64,000 nucleotides of DNA from Epiperipatus broadwayi (GCA_028023455.1 JAQFVV010006342.1:829001-893000); one strand, 5' to 3'. Shown: positions 49,582 to 62,338, counted from the first letter of the stretch. The notes: a model not told the origin generated them from the sequence alone. Program-made: numbers and translations.

Positions 49582-52103
49582 TTTAAGGATTTACTTATAA
49601 AACATAAATTATACAAAAATACTTTTGATTATTTAGATTGTAAACATTATCAAAATAACTTCTATAGATGACAACAAGAATAAGAAAAATAGTTAATATT
49701 CAATTTAAATATATTTAAAAAATATGTGATGATAAATATGTATCAGTTAAATTCCTTTAAATGTATACAAATTAATTAATAATTCTAAAAATCCTGTACC
49801 TAAAAAAATAAAAAGTGATATTATTTATCAAATTATATCCTGGCTGCAAAAAAAATATTACTAGATGAGTCACGATATTCTATAGAAAAAACTTAATTAA
49901 ACATCAACTACTCCACAACCAAACAAGAAATATTTCAAATAATCAGTCTAACACCACTTCAGATTTCTTTGATCATGAAAAATCTCGTAAGTTCAGAGAG
50001 ACATCATAAAAAGAGAAAATTAAAGTGGCAATTCTTATAAATAAATTTAAAGATATAATAAATAGATAATCTGTTAATACTGAAATACATAGTTCTTGAA
50101 AATCATATGATAACTGATTCCTATCCACACAACTTCAGATGATAATAATTAATATCTAAGAACTTGAAAATATTTTTGTATAAAGTATAATCTTTATTGT
50201 TTATTTGTATCATCATTATAATTTTAAAATATTAACATATAGTATATTTTAATAGGTAAATTATTAATTTATAATATATGTATGTTACTGTGCACGTACA
50301 TAGAAAATGAAATTTGCATTGAGTTAATAAATAATTATATATATTTTTTATTGTTGTTATTCACTAGACATAAAATTATCATTTCAGTCTAGCAAAGATT
50401 TATAATCAATTTTTAATTACATTTTACTTATTGTAGTATTTTTTTTTAAAGCAAAGTTTTTGAGACTTGCATATGTAGATTTTTTTAAAAAAGGAAATGA
50501 CTATAAAGACGTTATTGCAGAGCTAAAACTTCTCCAGCATAAATAAAAATAACAACAAAAAGACATTATTTGTCAAGTTGCTTAATAATCAATTAGTAAA
50601 GGTTTTACACTTTCATCCTCACTTTTAACTCAACTAAAATAGCTAGATAAAAAATATTTAACTGTCAATAATTGAATGGGTTAGCTAGGACCTTATCAAA
50701 GAGAAAAAAAATATTGGTTATAAATATTCAACTAATTTAAAATTTATATATGCATTCATTTGAGCACTATATTCATCCAAATATTTTTATAAATATTTAA
50801 TTCTAATGATCACTATTTTAATTTGGTATAGTACTACTAATAATAGAACAAATGCTAAAAATTGATATCGTCTTCAAAATGCTGTGACTATCAGGATATG
50901 CAGCCTAATATTTCTTTAAAAATATTTACTATTTCTATTATCATAATAAAATCTTTATTTTCCGTTGTCAAATGATTAGCTAGCTGCTTTGATATCATGA
51001 TATTTCAGATATAAAATGAATATTTAATGCAAGTTGATTCATCACTTACTATTAACGAATCACAAAGCAAGAACTTTTGTTCTGTTTAATGTATACTTCC
51101 GCATTAAAATATGACCACTAGCTTAGAATTTTTATAATGATTCCATATATTATTTTGTGATGACGTCAGCCTGCTAATACCTATCTTTTGGTCAAATTTT
51201 GGGATGAAACTTTTTCATCAATTAAAAAATCACAAGTATATTTGAGATTGTTTTCAACTAATCAGATATAGACAATTTAATAGGACTGCTAACATTACTT
51301 GTCAAGAGTATTTAGTTGCTGATAAAGTAAGAAACAAAATGACTGCGATCTCTTGTCAATAAGTAATTGATTATCCTGATAAACGGTATATTCCTTCAGC
51401 AAATATCTACATTTATGGACAGAGTCCAAAGAGATTTCACAACATGATCCATATTTAAACCCATGATAGAACTTATATTATTATTGCTTATAAAGTTTTT
51501 AGCTAAATAATACATTTTTACTAATTCTTAAATTAATATTGAACTAATTAACACTATCTTGGCTTTTCCTGACAAAGAATTTCAAAAATTGTTGGTATCC
51601 ATTTTTCAAAGAGATTTTAATTATATCTGGGTCAGTCCATAATTCTATACTTAATGTCCATTTGAAAAAGCTAACCTGTGGTATTCCGAATCAGAAAATA
51701 CATCATTTTTGAAGATATAAAGCAAAAGACGCGCAAGAAAAAAAAAAAAACATTATTAAATCGAGCCCCCATTTTGCAATCCTATCCGGGAGATTTTAAA
51801 TTATTTTAACTACCATATGTCTTTGTTAATATTTTTGGAAATATATTACGGCAAAATTTAATTTTAGTAAAATAATGAAAGAAATGAGAAACTGCTTAGT
51901 ATTAAATTGCTTTTGCTTAACTTTGTTGTCAGTACAAATCTTCCACATAATTTTTATCTAATTATAGAAATATTACTAATTCAACTATAAATTATTTCAT
52001 TTTCTGAGTTAACATAATAAATGACTATTAATGAACACATATGCAGAACAGGTAGATTTTTTTAAATATTCAGCTTTATTGCTGCCTAACATACTTTTAA
52101 TAT
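49582..52103. other. No recognisable feature
   Basis: AT-rich. A CRE-like tgacgtca at 51161 is a chance-level motif. Confidence 0.5.
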
Positions 52104-52346
52104 TGTTAAAACACGCAAAACTCACTATATATACTGCCACACACAGCAAGCTAGAGTAATCAATGGATGCCAGAAGGCTTGTGCATAAAATCCCCATCTA
52201 GTGCCTACTCATCCAATATCCCCAGACTAGTTTCTGGATGAGTAGGCACTAGATGGGGATTTTATGCACAAGCCTTCTGGCATCCATTGATTACTCTAGC
52301 TTGCTGTGTGTGGCAATATATATAGTGAGTTTTGCCTGTTTTAACA
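52104..52346. repeat. HpA element, perfect-register palindrome with 112-bp arms
   Basis: The left arm (52104-52215) and right arm (52235-52346) pair without gaps and almost without mismatch around a 19-bp spacer (atatccccagactagtttc). Each arm carries the HpA core ggatgagtaggcactag...cattgattactct, but outside it the arms carry agcttgctgtgtgtggca instead of the ggttggcacagggtggcac found in the two other copies. The minus frame at 52009-52197 is an artefact of this element. Confidence 0.95.
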
Positions 52347-53329
52347 ACAGTTATACACAAGCATAAGAAGTGGTGGTCATGTGATGTTTATTGGTTATAC
52401 TTTTAATATATTACGTATATCATATTCATAGTTATAGTAATGTGACTCAAGAGTTCTTGATATTAATGTATAAATAGTGATTAATTACCTATTCAAAAAT
52501 ATTAAAATTTATTTAATATTCCACTTCTTTGATAAAATATTTGTATCTTTTCTATTGATCGAAAAGTGGTCACCTACTATTGCTCAGGCCTCTTTGATTT
52601 TGCACTTTTCTGTCTTCTCTCTTCAAACATATAATTTTGTTTTTGATCATTTAAATCTAAGGCCAGTTTTTTGTTTGTGGTTGATGAATATTGCTTGGGA
52701 GTTCATAAAATGTTTTGAGTGTCAGAAGTCCCACAAATGAAAGTAATATGAGAACCTTATGCTCCACAATCTGACACTACTATTGCTCTAAACCACATTA
52801 GGGTAATCTTGCTAAATGAGTTAAGCAGATGTTAAAAACAAAATAGACTAATGGCCATGTTAATTGGTATGATGTTTTTGTTCGTTCTAATTATTATTAA
52901 AATGTATAGGATTGGAGACTTTCTTGCTACTGGTAGCTATCGAGAGATTTTGTGTAATATGGTTTCACACTCATATTTAAAACAACAACAAAAAAAAATA
53001 ATTACTATTTTGTGTCATTACCAAATTTCAATTATTTAATTATGAATAACCAATAACTAAATGATAAATTACATTTAAAAATCATATAAAATAGGACAGA
53101 CGTAACAGTTGTTATTTTTTCTTTTTCTGAATATGGGGATGTGATCAAAATATTATATAGTAGTAATAATATGCCTATTTAACACAAGTTTCTCCATAAA
53201 CTCTAGGCACGCACTCTGAAATAACTATAAAATAGTTTATAAGAAATTCAAAAAGGAACAGGTTTTGACTTTTATGATTTGCTACTGCTCTCTGATTTGC
53301 AAGCTATAGATCATAAAGATAATTTAAAG
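52347..53329. other. No recognised gene; open frame at 52477-52740
   Basis: The 87-codon frame at 52477-52740 has a balanced C-terminal half (IEKWSPTIAQASLILHF, CLWLMNIAWEFIKCFE) but no recognised family. A related decayed stretch follows to 52.85 kb. Confidence 0.3.
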
Positions 53330-53553
53330 TGGAGAAACATTTTTATGCTATATGATAATTCAAAATTTGATTTAATGAATAAAAATATTAATTACTTTAT
53401 GGGTTAAAGTATAGATGTTAATGTTATTTACCTGTTGTGGATGTCATTTTGAAATAAATACTCAATTTAAATTCACAAAAATGCTTTTATGCAGATGGAC
53501 CATGTGGAAGTGGAAAAACATTTTTATATTATGTGTTTACATCAAAAAGTTGA
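53330..53553 (+). pseudogene. Helitron/PIF1-type helicase scraps (Walker A)
   Basis: At 53489-53550 the plus strand reads FYADGPCGSGKTFLYYVF, the P-loop of the PIF1-like helicases carried by Helitrons (usual form DGPGGTGKT-LY). It stops soon after. About 155 bp upstream (53330-53400) a diverged copy keeps SGETFLCYM and the same downstream nucleotides (attactttat). No Rep domain was found. A host PIF1 helicase pseudogene is the alternative. Confidence 0.7.
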
Positions 53554-54199
53554 TTTTAATTAATAAAATAATATTAAATTGTTAGCAATTACTTTATAGC
53601 CCAGACTTTTGCCATTTCTTACACACAGTTTTATATATTATAATGTTTCACAGCTATTAATTCAAATAAAAATTAAAATGAAAAATACCACAACACAGAA
53701 AAGAATAAAAAAAATTGTCATAGATAACATCATCCACTGTGACTTTTCTTTTGTGAATTTCACTTGTTACATTTTTATAATTTTGAAATTAAATTAAAAT
53801 ATTTTTTGGTCTCATAAATAATCAATAATTAAAGTTTTAAAGCTGAGTAAAGAAACTTAGCTATTTGTAAGCCTATAAAAATTACAAATACTACACAGAG
53901 GGCTCTAGTTTTGAATTATGTAAAAAAAAAGTTTACAAAATGTCACTTAATGACAAAAGAGTTGTGACTGTATGCTATTTAAATATGACAATAGCTACTC
54001 TATAAAATATGATCATACTTAATTGATAATAACTTAATTCTTTCATTAACTATTCTATCAAAGTAAAAAAAAATAGTCACATTCTTAGTGGTATTTTCAA
54101 AACCTAAATCTAAATACAACATCAGTTATATTTTATTAACAAGTCCACTTATTGTTACTTCTCTAACAAATTAGAGTAAATATATTTTTTTTCAATATT
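53554..54199. other. No recognisable feature
   Basis: AT-rich. The frame at 53609-53797 is low-complexity. Confidence 0.45.
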
Positions 54200-54740
54200 T
54201 TTTTTGGTTGTTGTATACGTGGGGTAATGTGGCTGCTTGATGGCACTGTAGCTTGTAAAAGCACAAAAATATGCCATTTACATGGCCCAACTTACAGCTT
54301 CTAGAACAGTTCTGTTCACAGCACACTGTGCTTCACGTCACTATGGAAATAGTGCACACTTCATAGATCATTACTGTTGGATGTGAGGGTGTATGGAATT
54401 CAAAAGGCCATAAGTGTTTTTATGTGGATGAAAATTAAGGATCTTACACCTTACCTGACATACTATTACATACTAATAATTGTAAATCCCTCGTCATGTT
54501 TCCCTACACATCTTGTAAGGCAAAAACAATTGCAAAAGGGTAGGTCATAGAAGCATTTCACATAAGTCATGTGAAAAGTCACATTTGTGAGAGAACAGCT
54601 ATGAGAGTAATAGAATGGCTGCCATTGTCCCTTGTTTTGGAAAGCATAATCTTGGTTCACTCAGACTAGTGCATGTATTGGCCGATCCTATGGATCGTCA
54701 AAACCATCGGACTCCCCCACCAGCACTACACACTGAAAAG
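54200..54740. other. GC-richer unidentified island
   Basis: Noticeably richer in G+C than its flanks (for example ggctgcttgatggcactgtagc, agcacactgtgcttcacgtcac, gccgatcctatggatcgtc, accatcggactcccccaccagc). Internal short hairpins are present. The minus frame at 54466-54660 is Cys-rich but unfamiliar. It may be an old repeat or a fragment of a transposon end. Confidence 0.4.
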
Positions 54741-56436
54741 TATAACATAATTAAAAATGTGAATTTATAAAATAATGTTTGTTCAGAAATTTTTTAAAAA
54801 TACTTTGAAAAATTGGTGGAGAGCAGAAAGCAAAAAATTATTGGCCCGGTAATGTTACATTTCATTATTTTTGCAAGCAACAATGCCATCAAGTGGCTGC
54901 ATTACCCCAAGTATACAACTACCTTTTTAAAAAGAAAATGCAATTATATAATTAATTTGAGTTTGAGTGCATGGGTCCATATATATATGCATTGTGTTTG
55001 CATTGATGTTCCTGGTTTTAATTATATTAACAAATGCGATTTATATTCTGTATTGATATTCTATTTTATTTTAATATTATTTTTAATCTAAAGTTATTAC
55101 ACTTTGTATCAGGGGTAACTAAACTATTAGACATTGGGGGCAACTTTTTTGTAAAAGTGTAGTACCTAAAGGTGACTATGTTTTTTTAAGGCTTCAAGCC
55201 AGAAACCAGAAAAAAAAAGTTATTTTTGCAGGAACGAAAACTGGAATGGAAAAAAATAACGATTTGAAGTACTTACAAATTTGTGGATTTTTTTTATAAG
55301 AAATTTTTAGGTATAATATTGGTGCCGTTTTTAGAAAATACTAATGAACTGATGAATTTTTTTCTACTGACATTTTACTATAACTACTATTAAGTTACAT
55401 TAACTCTCTCTAGTATTGCAATTTGTCCATGTCATTTTCTCAAATATTTATTAAATTACAATTATTAAATTACCTATAAATAATTATTTTTTAGAGCTGG
55501 TCTTGAATTTTAAAAAAAATTCAAGAAAATATATAGAAAAAAAAAAGAAAATTATTGTTTTAGAATGGTATTTAATTCTTTTCAGCTTCTTCCATCATGG
55601 ATTTATTTTTGAAATTGACATAACAATAGGTATTCATTTATTAATAACATTCTCACAGCGTCTGCGCAATTAGCTTAACAGGCTGTCATTCTATCGTAAT
55701 AGGTATTATTCTAAATTTAACTATTTTAAATGAGAATAATTTTGAATTTTACTTTATTTTTGGGAGTGTTCACCTGGTGACCACAGTATGCGTAACCAAA
55801 CACTACCTTATTTTTTATATTCAAATCAGCTCTGAATTTATCACTAAAATTTGTCAATGTTTATTTCTGTTTTGCGGGCAACATCTTGGCTACCCCTGCT
55901 TTATATTTTCCTCTTATTATGTTAAAACCTGAAAAAAATGATTGTATCTAAAAAAAAATTAATTTGTTTTTGAAATGGCAGGAAAACTAATTTAATCCTG
56001 AACTTTTAATTTGCAACATAATTGCTTATGTTAATATTTTTAGTTGTTTTGGTTTTTTGCAATTGTTGTTTTGCTTTTAAAAATTACTGAATTTAATTGA
56101 CTAAAGAAAATAAAATATATATGAAAAGAAAATTAAAAAAACATTTTTACTCACAACAAAATGCATTAAGAAGTAAAACATAAATTTTCTTTAGCTTTTT
56201 CAAAATTAAAGTATGGTGAGAGGGCATGTTTAGAAAATTACAAGTTAGATTCCCAAAGAATCATTTAAATTGTCTTGCAGCTAATATTCATTTTAAATAA
56301 ATTACTATTGATATAAAAAAACAGATCATGATTCTTTAGGAATCTGACATGTGAATTTTAAATGTAATCAGCCCAGGCTTTTATTTATGAAAGCTAAAAT
56401 ATATTTAACTTTATCATTGTATTGCCAAATCAATAT
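54741..56436. other. No recognised gene
   Basis: AT-rich. The frame at 54813-55091 resembles no known family. ggcttcaagccagaaaccag at 55.19 kb recalls the sequence preceding HpA at 42.7 kb. Confidence 0.4.
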
Positions 56437-56647
56437 AATATTAATATCATCTATGTTCTTTATTACTTTTTGCAATGCTTTTTTACAACTCACTGATAGT
56501 TTCGATTGCCCAAGCAATCTTCTTCAGAATTTGATTTGGAAATACAAGTAGAAGTTCTGAAGAAGATTGCTGGTGCAATTGAAACTGTCAGTACATTGTA
56601 AAAAAGCATTGTAAAAAGTAATAAAGAACATAGATGATATTAATATT
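56437..56647. repeat. Ungapped inverted repeat with 93-bp arms
   Basis: The arms 56437-56529 and 56555-56647 align in perfect register with about eight mismatches around a 25-bp spacer. They carry atcatctatgttctttatta, gcaatgcttttttac and gcaatcttcttcagaa. Unrelated to the SINE palindromes. Confidence 0.95.
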
Positions 56648-57775
56648 ATTAAAATATATTTTTTAACCTTTTAGTGCATTTTTATAATTTTTAGCATGTT
56701 TAATGAATAAAAGCATTTCTTTAATTTTTTCCTCTACACTTTAGTTTTATTATAAATATTTGTCTTTTCTTTAATTAATGTAATTCTTATAAACTTGTTG
56801 TAAATGAGTATTACAAAAAGGTAAAAGTTGAAATTGAGAACTTTTATAATGCACTAAGCATGCTTTCAGCAGACCACTAGCAGAATAATAGTATCATATT
56901 TCCAAGTTTAAATATAATTTAATATTGCTACATGACAGTACCGGAAAGAATTTTGAATACCCGATTTAAAATTGTAATTTTTTACTAATTTTTTTGCTAA
57001 AATTATTTGCAAACTATGAAAAAATGTACTATCTTCAGGAATGTAAGCAAAGTTTCAACTACATCAGAAATAGGGAAGTGATGAAAATTGAATTATAAAA
57101 TTTTACAGATAAAAAACAGAGTAAGTAAAAATATATTTCACTTGAGTTGACATCAAATGAATTTTACCCCAATTTTAAAAGTTCTTTATTACTATTGATA
57201 AAAAAATAAATTTTGTGACCCTTTTAAAACTTTTTGTGACCTATTTTCAACAAGAAAAATTTAAAAACTTTTTAATCTTTAAAATTATCTTAAAGAGTCC
57301 AATTTGAAGAATATGTAATATGTTGACTCGACTTATTTGATATTTTGAAATAACAAGAAAGGATATTTATGCATAATTTTTCATTTCACATATAAAGCAT
57401 GCTTTTGCATCTTGGCAATGATATTATTTGACAATTTAAATATCTTCTATGAGGTTTTTTTAAATTCCAGTTTTAAAAAAAATCCACAATTTTTATCAAT
57501 TGGTTTTCTATTTTTTCTGTAAGTCTTACTCTTTATTATAATCCAATCACAGTGCTAAAATCTCTTATTATTACTTTCTATAGTGACTTATTACTGTTAA
57601 TTCAGTTTCACCTGATTGGCTGATATATATGCCTAAAAAAATGTTAAGATAAAATTTGTTTAAATGTTTAATTTAATCAATGTATAGTATTTAAAGATTT
57701 TATATATCAAGGCTACATTCACATTTACTTTTAAATTTTTATAGGTTTTTTATTAAACCCCTTAACAGCCTTAGA
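56648..57775. other. No recognisable feature
   Basis: AT-rich. Confidence 0.5.
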
Positions 57776-58095
57776 TATGATAGTATGTTGGACTACTTCT
57801 ATCATTTATCATTAAATGTTGAATGTCTAGAAAATTTTAAACTTTATTTAAACTTTTCCAAATACAAACAACTATTAGTAATAACACCCAAAGATAATAC
57901 AGGTTTGTAGATGATACAACATTTTGGATGAAGAAGACTAGAGAATGACACCATTGGAAACATTGTGCAATCTACTAACCTGTGTTGTCTATTACATTTA
58001 TATTTGGAAGAGTTAAAATCAAATTAATTTTTTTCTAGACATTCAACATTTAATGATAAATGATGGAAATTGTCCACCACATTATCACATCGTGA
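57776..58095. mobile_element. SINE-2 inverted pair lacking its tRNA heads, copy 3
   Basis: Left end tatgttggactacttctatca, aaatgttgaatgtctagaaa and a tttatttaaacttttccaaatac tail region; the right half is the inverse, ending gatggaaattgtccaccaca. The central heads with A and B boxes are deleted, leaving a ~320-bp foldback. Confidence 0.8.
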
Positions 58096-58309
58096 CAGTC
58101 CATTTTATGTTACTGTCTCTTATTAAAAAAGTGGTATTTAACATTTATGGATTTCTTTGTATTTAGAGCTGAACACAATACTTTATTTTTAAGTTGAATG
58201 GAAACTGAACATGAGTTTAGATATTTCTTTTATTTTTGGAATCATTATTCTAGTGAAATCAAACTAAACTGTTGTTATCCTTCATAAAACTACAGAAGCA
58301 ATTTAATAA

Positions 58310-58677
58310 AGAGAAAGGAAATATACCTTTGGTCATGTGCTTTTCATGAATTTACATGCACTCACCCATGAGCTCAGTTTAAAAAACATAAGTTGAAACT
58401 CTTATGCTTAGAGCTTGTCTTACATAAACCAACCTTTTGTCATCCATGCTAAATCAGGGTTTTAACCTACTGTGTGCCTCATTTGTTAAATTATAAGTCA
58501 GGCACATAATAGGTTAAAGTCCTAATTTAGCACAGTGAGAAAAAGGTTGGCTTATATAACAATAAGCTTTAAACATAAGTGATCTACTTAAATGCTTTTT
58601 AAACTGAACTCACAGGTGAATATATGTAAATTTGTGAAGAGTGCATGACTAAAGATTTATATCCTATTTCTTTATTA
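58310..58677. repeat. Imperfect palindrome with nested hairpin
   Basis: Outer arms pair ggaaatatacctttggtcatg with catgactaaagatttatatcc and gagctcagtttaaaaaa with ttttttaaactgaactc. The inner part pairs ataaaccaaccttttgtc and aggttggcttatataa, and acctactgtgtgcc with ggcacataataggt. Center near 58490. No coding sequence. Confidence 0.85.
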
Positions 58678-59967
58678 TAGATGTTGTCAGCACTATATAA
58701 ATAGTTATTTATTACAGAAGCAATTTAAGACAAAATAAATTTTGTATAGTCTTGTGTAGCCGTATTGTGATTTTTAATGACCCTCAAATATCGGACTATT
58801 AATATTAAAATTGTAATCACTTTACTATCATTTTATATTCCCAATTAGTATTTTATAATATTAATGAATAATTAATTTTACACTTTTTATTTTCAATACT
58901 ATTTTATTTCTCTCCAAGTCTTTATTAGATTATTAATGAGTATTGTCATTTATAAGTCTGCGAAGATTGTTGACCTGTTGAAATATTATTAAAGAAATAG
59001 AAAACACTGAAACAACTTCCATAAAACTGATAATCCTTTAATATTATAAAACAATGAAATTGTTTTTGATTCTTCAACATTTTGAGCAAAATTTAATAAT
59101 TTTTTGTGGGTGCTAAAGTTCCCTTTTTCTGATGTGAAAAGAGTTGTTTTTTTTCTTCTTAATTTAAACGAAAAGTAAATCATTTTTGTGAACTCATAAA
59201 AATACTGTCTGTAAGTTCTGAAATTAATGAATAAGTTTTCAGCTAATAATATATGTATTATAAATTATAGAGTAATTATTGATGGAGATTTTAAATATTC
59301 ATATTCATTAATCAATAAATATAAATATAAATATGCATACCTTAATATATACAAAATGTAAATGGGAGTAACCAAAACAACTAGAAAAGCTTACTGATGT
59401 TTTGGTTGCTTTCATTTAAACTTAATCAATAAATTTATGAATACAAATTTATTAGATTCTTAAACTTATTTGACAATTTTTAGATGTTATAAAATATAAC
59501 TCAGGACAATATAATGTTTTTTTAAAGAGATTTACTTAATTTCATTGTTTTTTGTAATCTTTTCCATGAGACTTTTTTGAAGTGGTGATCATGTGATGTT
59601 TATTGGCTTTAAGCCATATTTCTCATCAAGTCAGTTATGTATCAAGGTTCAAATGATGCAGTGAACCTGAGGAGCATAATTTAGAGGTAGTATGATAAAA
59701 AACACTCATAAAAAATAGGAAATAAACAATACACTGAACTTTTTATGCATGTTTGTTACCATCAAATTTGAGAGATTAAGTGAGGGGCTAGTAAGATATT
59801 ATTTCCTCTAATAGTTATATGAGATGACAAAAAAAAAAAGATTATAAAAGTGCAAATAACAAATTTTAAAATCAATTTCTTAGTTTTTCCATTTTGGAAA
59901 CAAGTTTAAATTCTTTAAATGAAAGATTGAACTATTACAATTATATAATAATAATTTTGGCTTTATT
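58678..59967. other. No recognisable feature
   Basis: AT-rich. The minus frame at 58989-59183 is not recognised. Confidence 0.45.
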
Positions 59968-60390
59968 TGTGACACCCCGAGTTTACCAAATATTTTTAAA
60001 GACACAATAATGCAATATTGTTTAGATCTACAAAATAAATTATTTAATGATACCAAAAATAAATCTGATATAAATGCCCTAGATAATGAATGAGATATTA
60101 TTAAAGATTACTTAAAAGTATAATGGCATGTTTAGATATTTTGCAATTTCTACATGAAAATAATTTAACAATTCTGAATTTGGTGATAGCTTTATGTATT
60201 TTCTTCAACAAAACTATTAACAGTCATTTTTGAAGAAAATTACTTTTCAAAATTGAAATTAATAAAAAAAATCACAATATATTATATCACAAATATTTAA
60301 AAAAATGTCCATATTAAATATAGCAAATAAAAGATATAGCAATTTAGATTTAGAAAATATATATAAAAAAATCTGTAATGAAAACAAGAA
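59968..60390 (+). pseudogene. hAT-type transposase C-terminal remnant (ZMYM/TTF zinc-finger-like group)
   Basis: The plus strand preserves in order LDLQNKLFNDTKNKSDINALD (split by stops), LDILQFLHENNLTILNLVIAL, NSHFEENYFSKLKLIK, then ILNIANKRYSNLDLENIYKK. These correspond to the RNase H-end and dimerisation region of hAT transposases, whose hallmark is 'ERSFSKLKLIK..LR...L..L..L.I'. Here the usual ERSFSKL appears as ENYFSKL and the following 'LRS' part has mutated. Stops and one frame change show it is dead. Upstream catalytic sequence is not visible. Sequences of this group are also domesticated in animal genomes, but the decay argues against function. Confidence 0.8.
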
Positions 60391-61269
60391 CATTACTGTA
60401 GGAAATGAATAAAAATACATTGTTTTTTTTTTTAACTATTTGCATTCTTTCTTTATTTTAATGTGATTCCTCTTAATGTGCAGTATAATAAAATGATTCA
60501 TAACATGCTATTGTACTTTACATCTTTAATGTAAGTGGTGGAGAGGCATAAAAATTCTGCACCTAGGCGATGCAAACTCATGGAATGATCCTACTTTTGT
60601 AATATACATTTCACAATGGCATTGTAAGAAATGTGATTTAGTTATAAAAAAAATTATTAGAAGCAATATAAAAAAAGCTAAATAAATTTTCAGACATCTT
60701 GGAAAGACTTTGAAATTATAAAAACATTGACTTTCAAAAAATCATTTTATGAAACAGTAGAACATCCAAATGTTCTGTACTGTAAATTGATACACAAAAG
60801 AAAAAACTGATATATTATTCTTCCTACCAAGTTTTGCACCCATTTTGCTTATTTATAGTCTCACAGAACTGCAACAAATATTTAAAACATATGGCTGACG
60901 AGAAGTGATCATATTTAATATCTACAGTTTATTATTTATTAATTTTTTTTTTTTAAATAAAAAAATTTCTGCAAAAAATTATTTCCATTTTATTTATTTA
61001 TTTGTATTAAAGTCAACTTATTAATGTAATTACTAGTAATCATAATCATAGCTAATTATGACTACTAGTTAGTCAAAAGCGTACTCAGCATACTAATTCG
61101 ATGTACGTAGTACATTTATTTTAAAATATTAAACAAGCTTTTCTTAGTATATGTGTTGTAAGCATTATTTATATTGAATCAACTTATTAATATAAAAATT
61201 AAAATGTCTTTTACATATATATTATTTTTAAAGAAGGGTAACTGAGGATTATTAATGTCAGTGGCCTAA
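60391..61269. other. No recognisable feature
   Basis: AT-rich. A short patch at 60.54-60.60 kb (gtggtggagaggcataaaaattctgcacctaggcgatgc) is GC-richer but unidentified. Confidence 0.45.
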
Positions 61270-61990
61270 AATCCCTAATGGCTTGCAAAATTGCCACAAA
61301 TAAATCTTCTTTATACAGTCATGCCACATAAATTTGCCTAAATAGGAATCCAGATGTTGTCACACAATTCCCTGGTGTGACCCCATTGTCTTTCAATGTT
61401 TTGTGTATGCATGCCGGTAACCATATCTACAAAGTTATATCGATGATTTACTTTGAAATGTTCAAATCCTGTACACCTTAATTCATCAGTTTTACAGGTT
61501 CTCCTAACAGTCTGAATAAATAGTAAATCCATCTGTGACATTTTGTTTTATCACTTCCATAAAATAGCCAGTGTTATACCTGGGACAATTACAATAAAGC
61601 TCTTACTGGTTTCTCTCCACAAGCCATCAACACTGATGTGAATGTATTCTCCCCAGTCGGTTTTTCCATTTTGTAAAAAGACTTTCATCGATTTAAACAA
61701 TTCTGCTCAACTCTATGATTTTGCACAAGGCTCAAGATAAAAGCCTGGATGTTCCCACTTCTCTTAGATAGTTTTTCCAAACAATGAGTGTCTTATCAGA
61801 CAAATCTAACTGTTTTCTCCCTCATTCAATCAACATTAATTCTCCAGATCAGCTATAAATGAATCTGAGTACTATCAGAAATGGAGTTGTGTAGCCCTCT
61901 AATGACCTTCCTTTCTAAATAGATATTTGGTTTAAACAACTTTTCATGTTGCATCAGCACTTTGGGGCTGTTTGTATGTGCAGTGTCATA
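61270..61990 (-). pseudogene. Merlin (IS1016/ISXO2-like) transposase remnant
   Basis: On the minus strand the three acidic catalytic regions of a DDE transposase can be seen in the right order: IDESLFTK (about 61700-61675), TIYSDC (about 61525-61508) and NIERQW (61395-61378). Between the last two lies GFEHFKVNHRYNFVD followed by HTQNIERQW, a signature of the Merlin/ISXO2 family. It ends with HLDSYLGKFMW (about 61360-61325). Further N-terminal sequence to ~61990 is decayed. The 67-codon open piece is 61541-61338. Multiple frame changes and stops make it inactive. No terminal inverted repeats were located. Confidence 0.88.
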
Positions 61991-62338
61991 TCATGCCAAT
62001 TGTGCAGACTTTTCAAGAGGCAAGATCCCATAGCATTGGAAATACTGCATTGTATGCTGTTCTGTCAAAGTAAGATTACAAATTTTCATCGTTTTGCCAA
62101 AAAAAGATATTGAATGTAAACAAAATACGACAATGTTCAGAGCATATTGGCATTTTCATGTTATAATATAAATTTTAACAAAATTGAAATAAACTTTCTA
62201 AATGAAATTTATAACTGATTTATTAATATTTTTAAAACTTAACAATTAACACATCTTCTGTAAAATAAATTAAAAAAAAAACAAACAAATATTTGTAGGT
62301 TTATGAAACTGTATAAATAAAAAAAAAGGCTGCCAAAC
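61991..62338. other. No recognised feature
   Basis: Possibly decayed flank of the Merlin element; otherwise AT-rich. Confidence 0.4.

Noticed and set aside
51161-51168. CRE-type tgacgtca (also at 32199-32206)
   Set aside because: An 8-bp palindrome is expected by chance at about this frequency and no promoter context is visible.
52009-52197. 62-codon minus-strand frame
   Set aside because: It largely translates one arm of the HpA palindrome.
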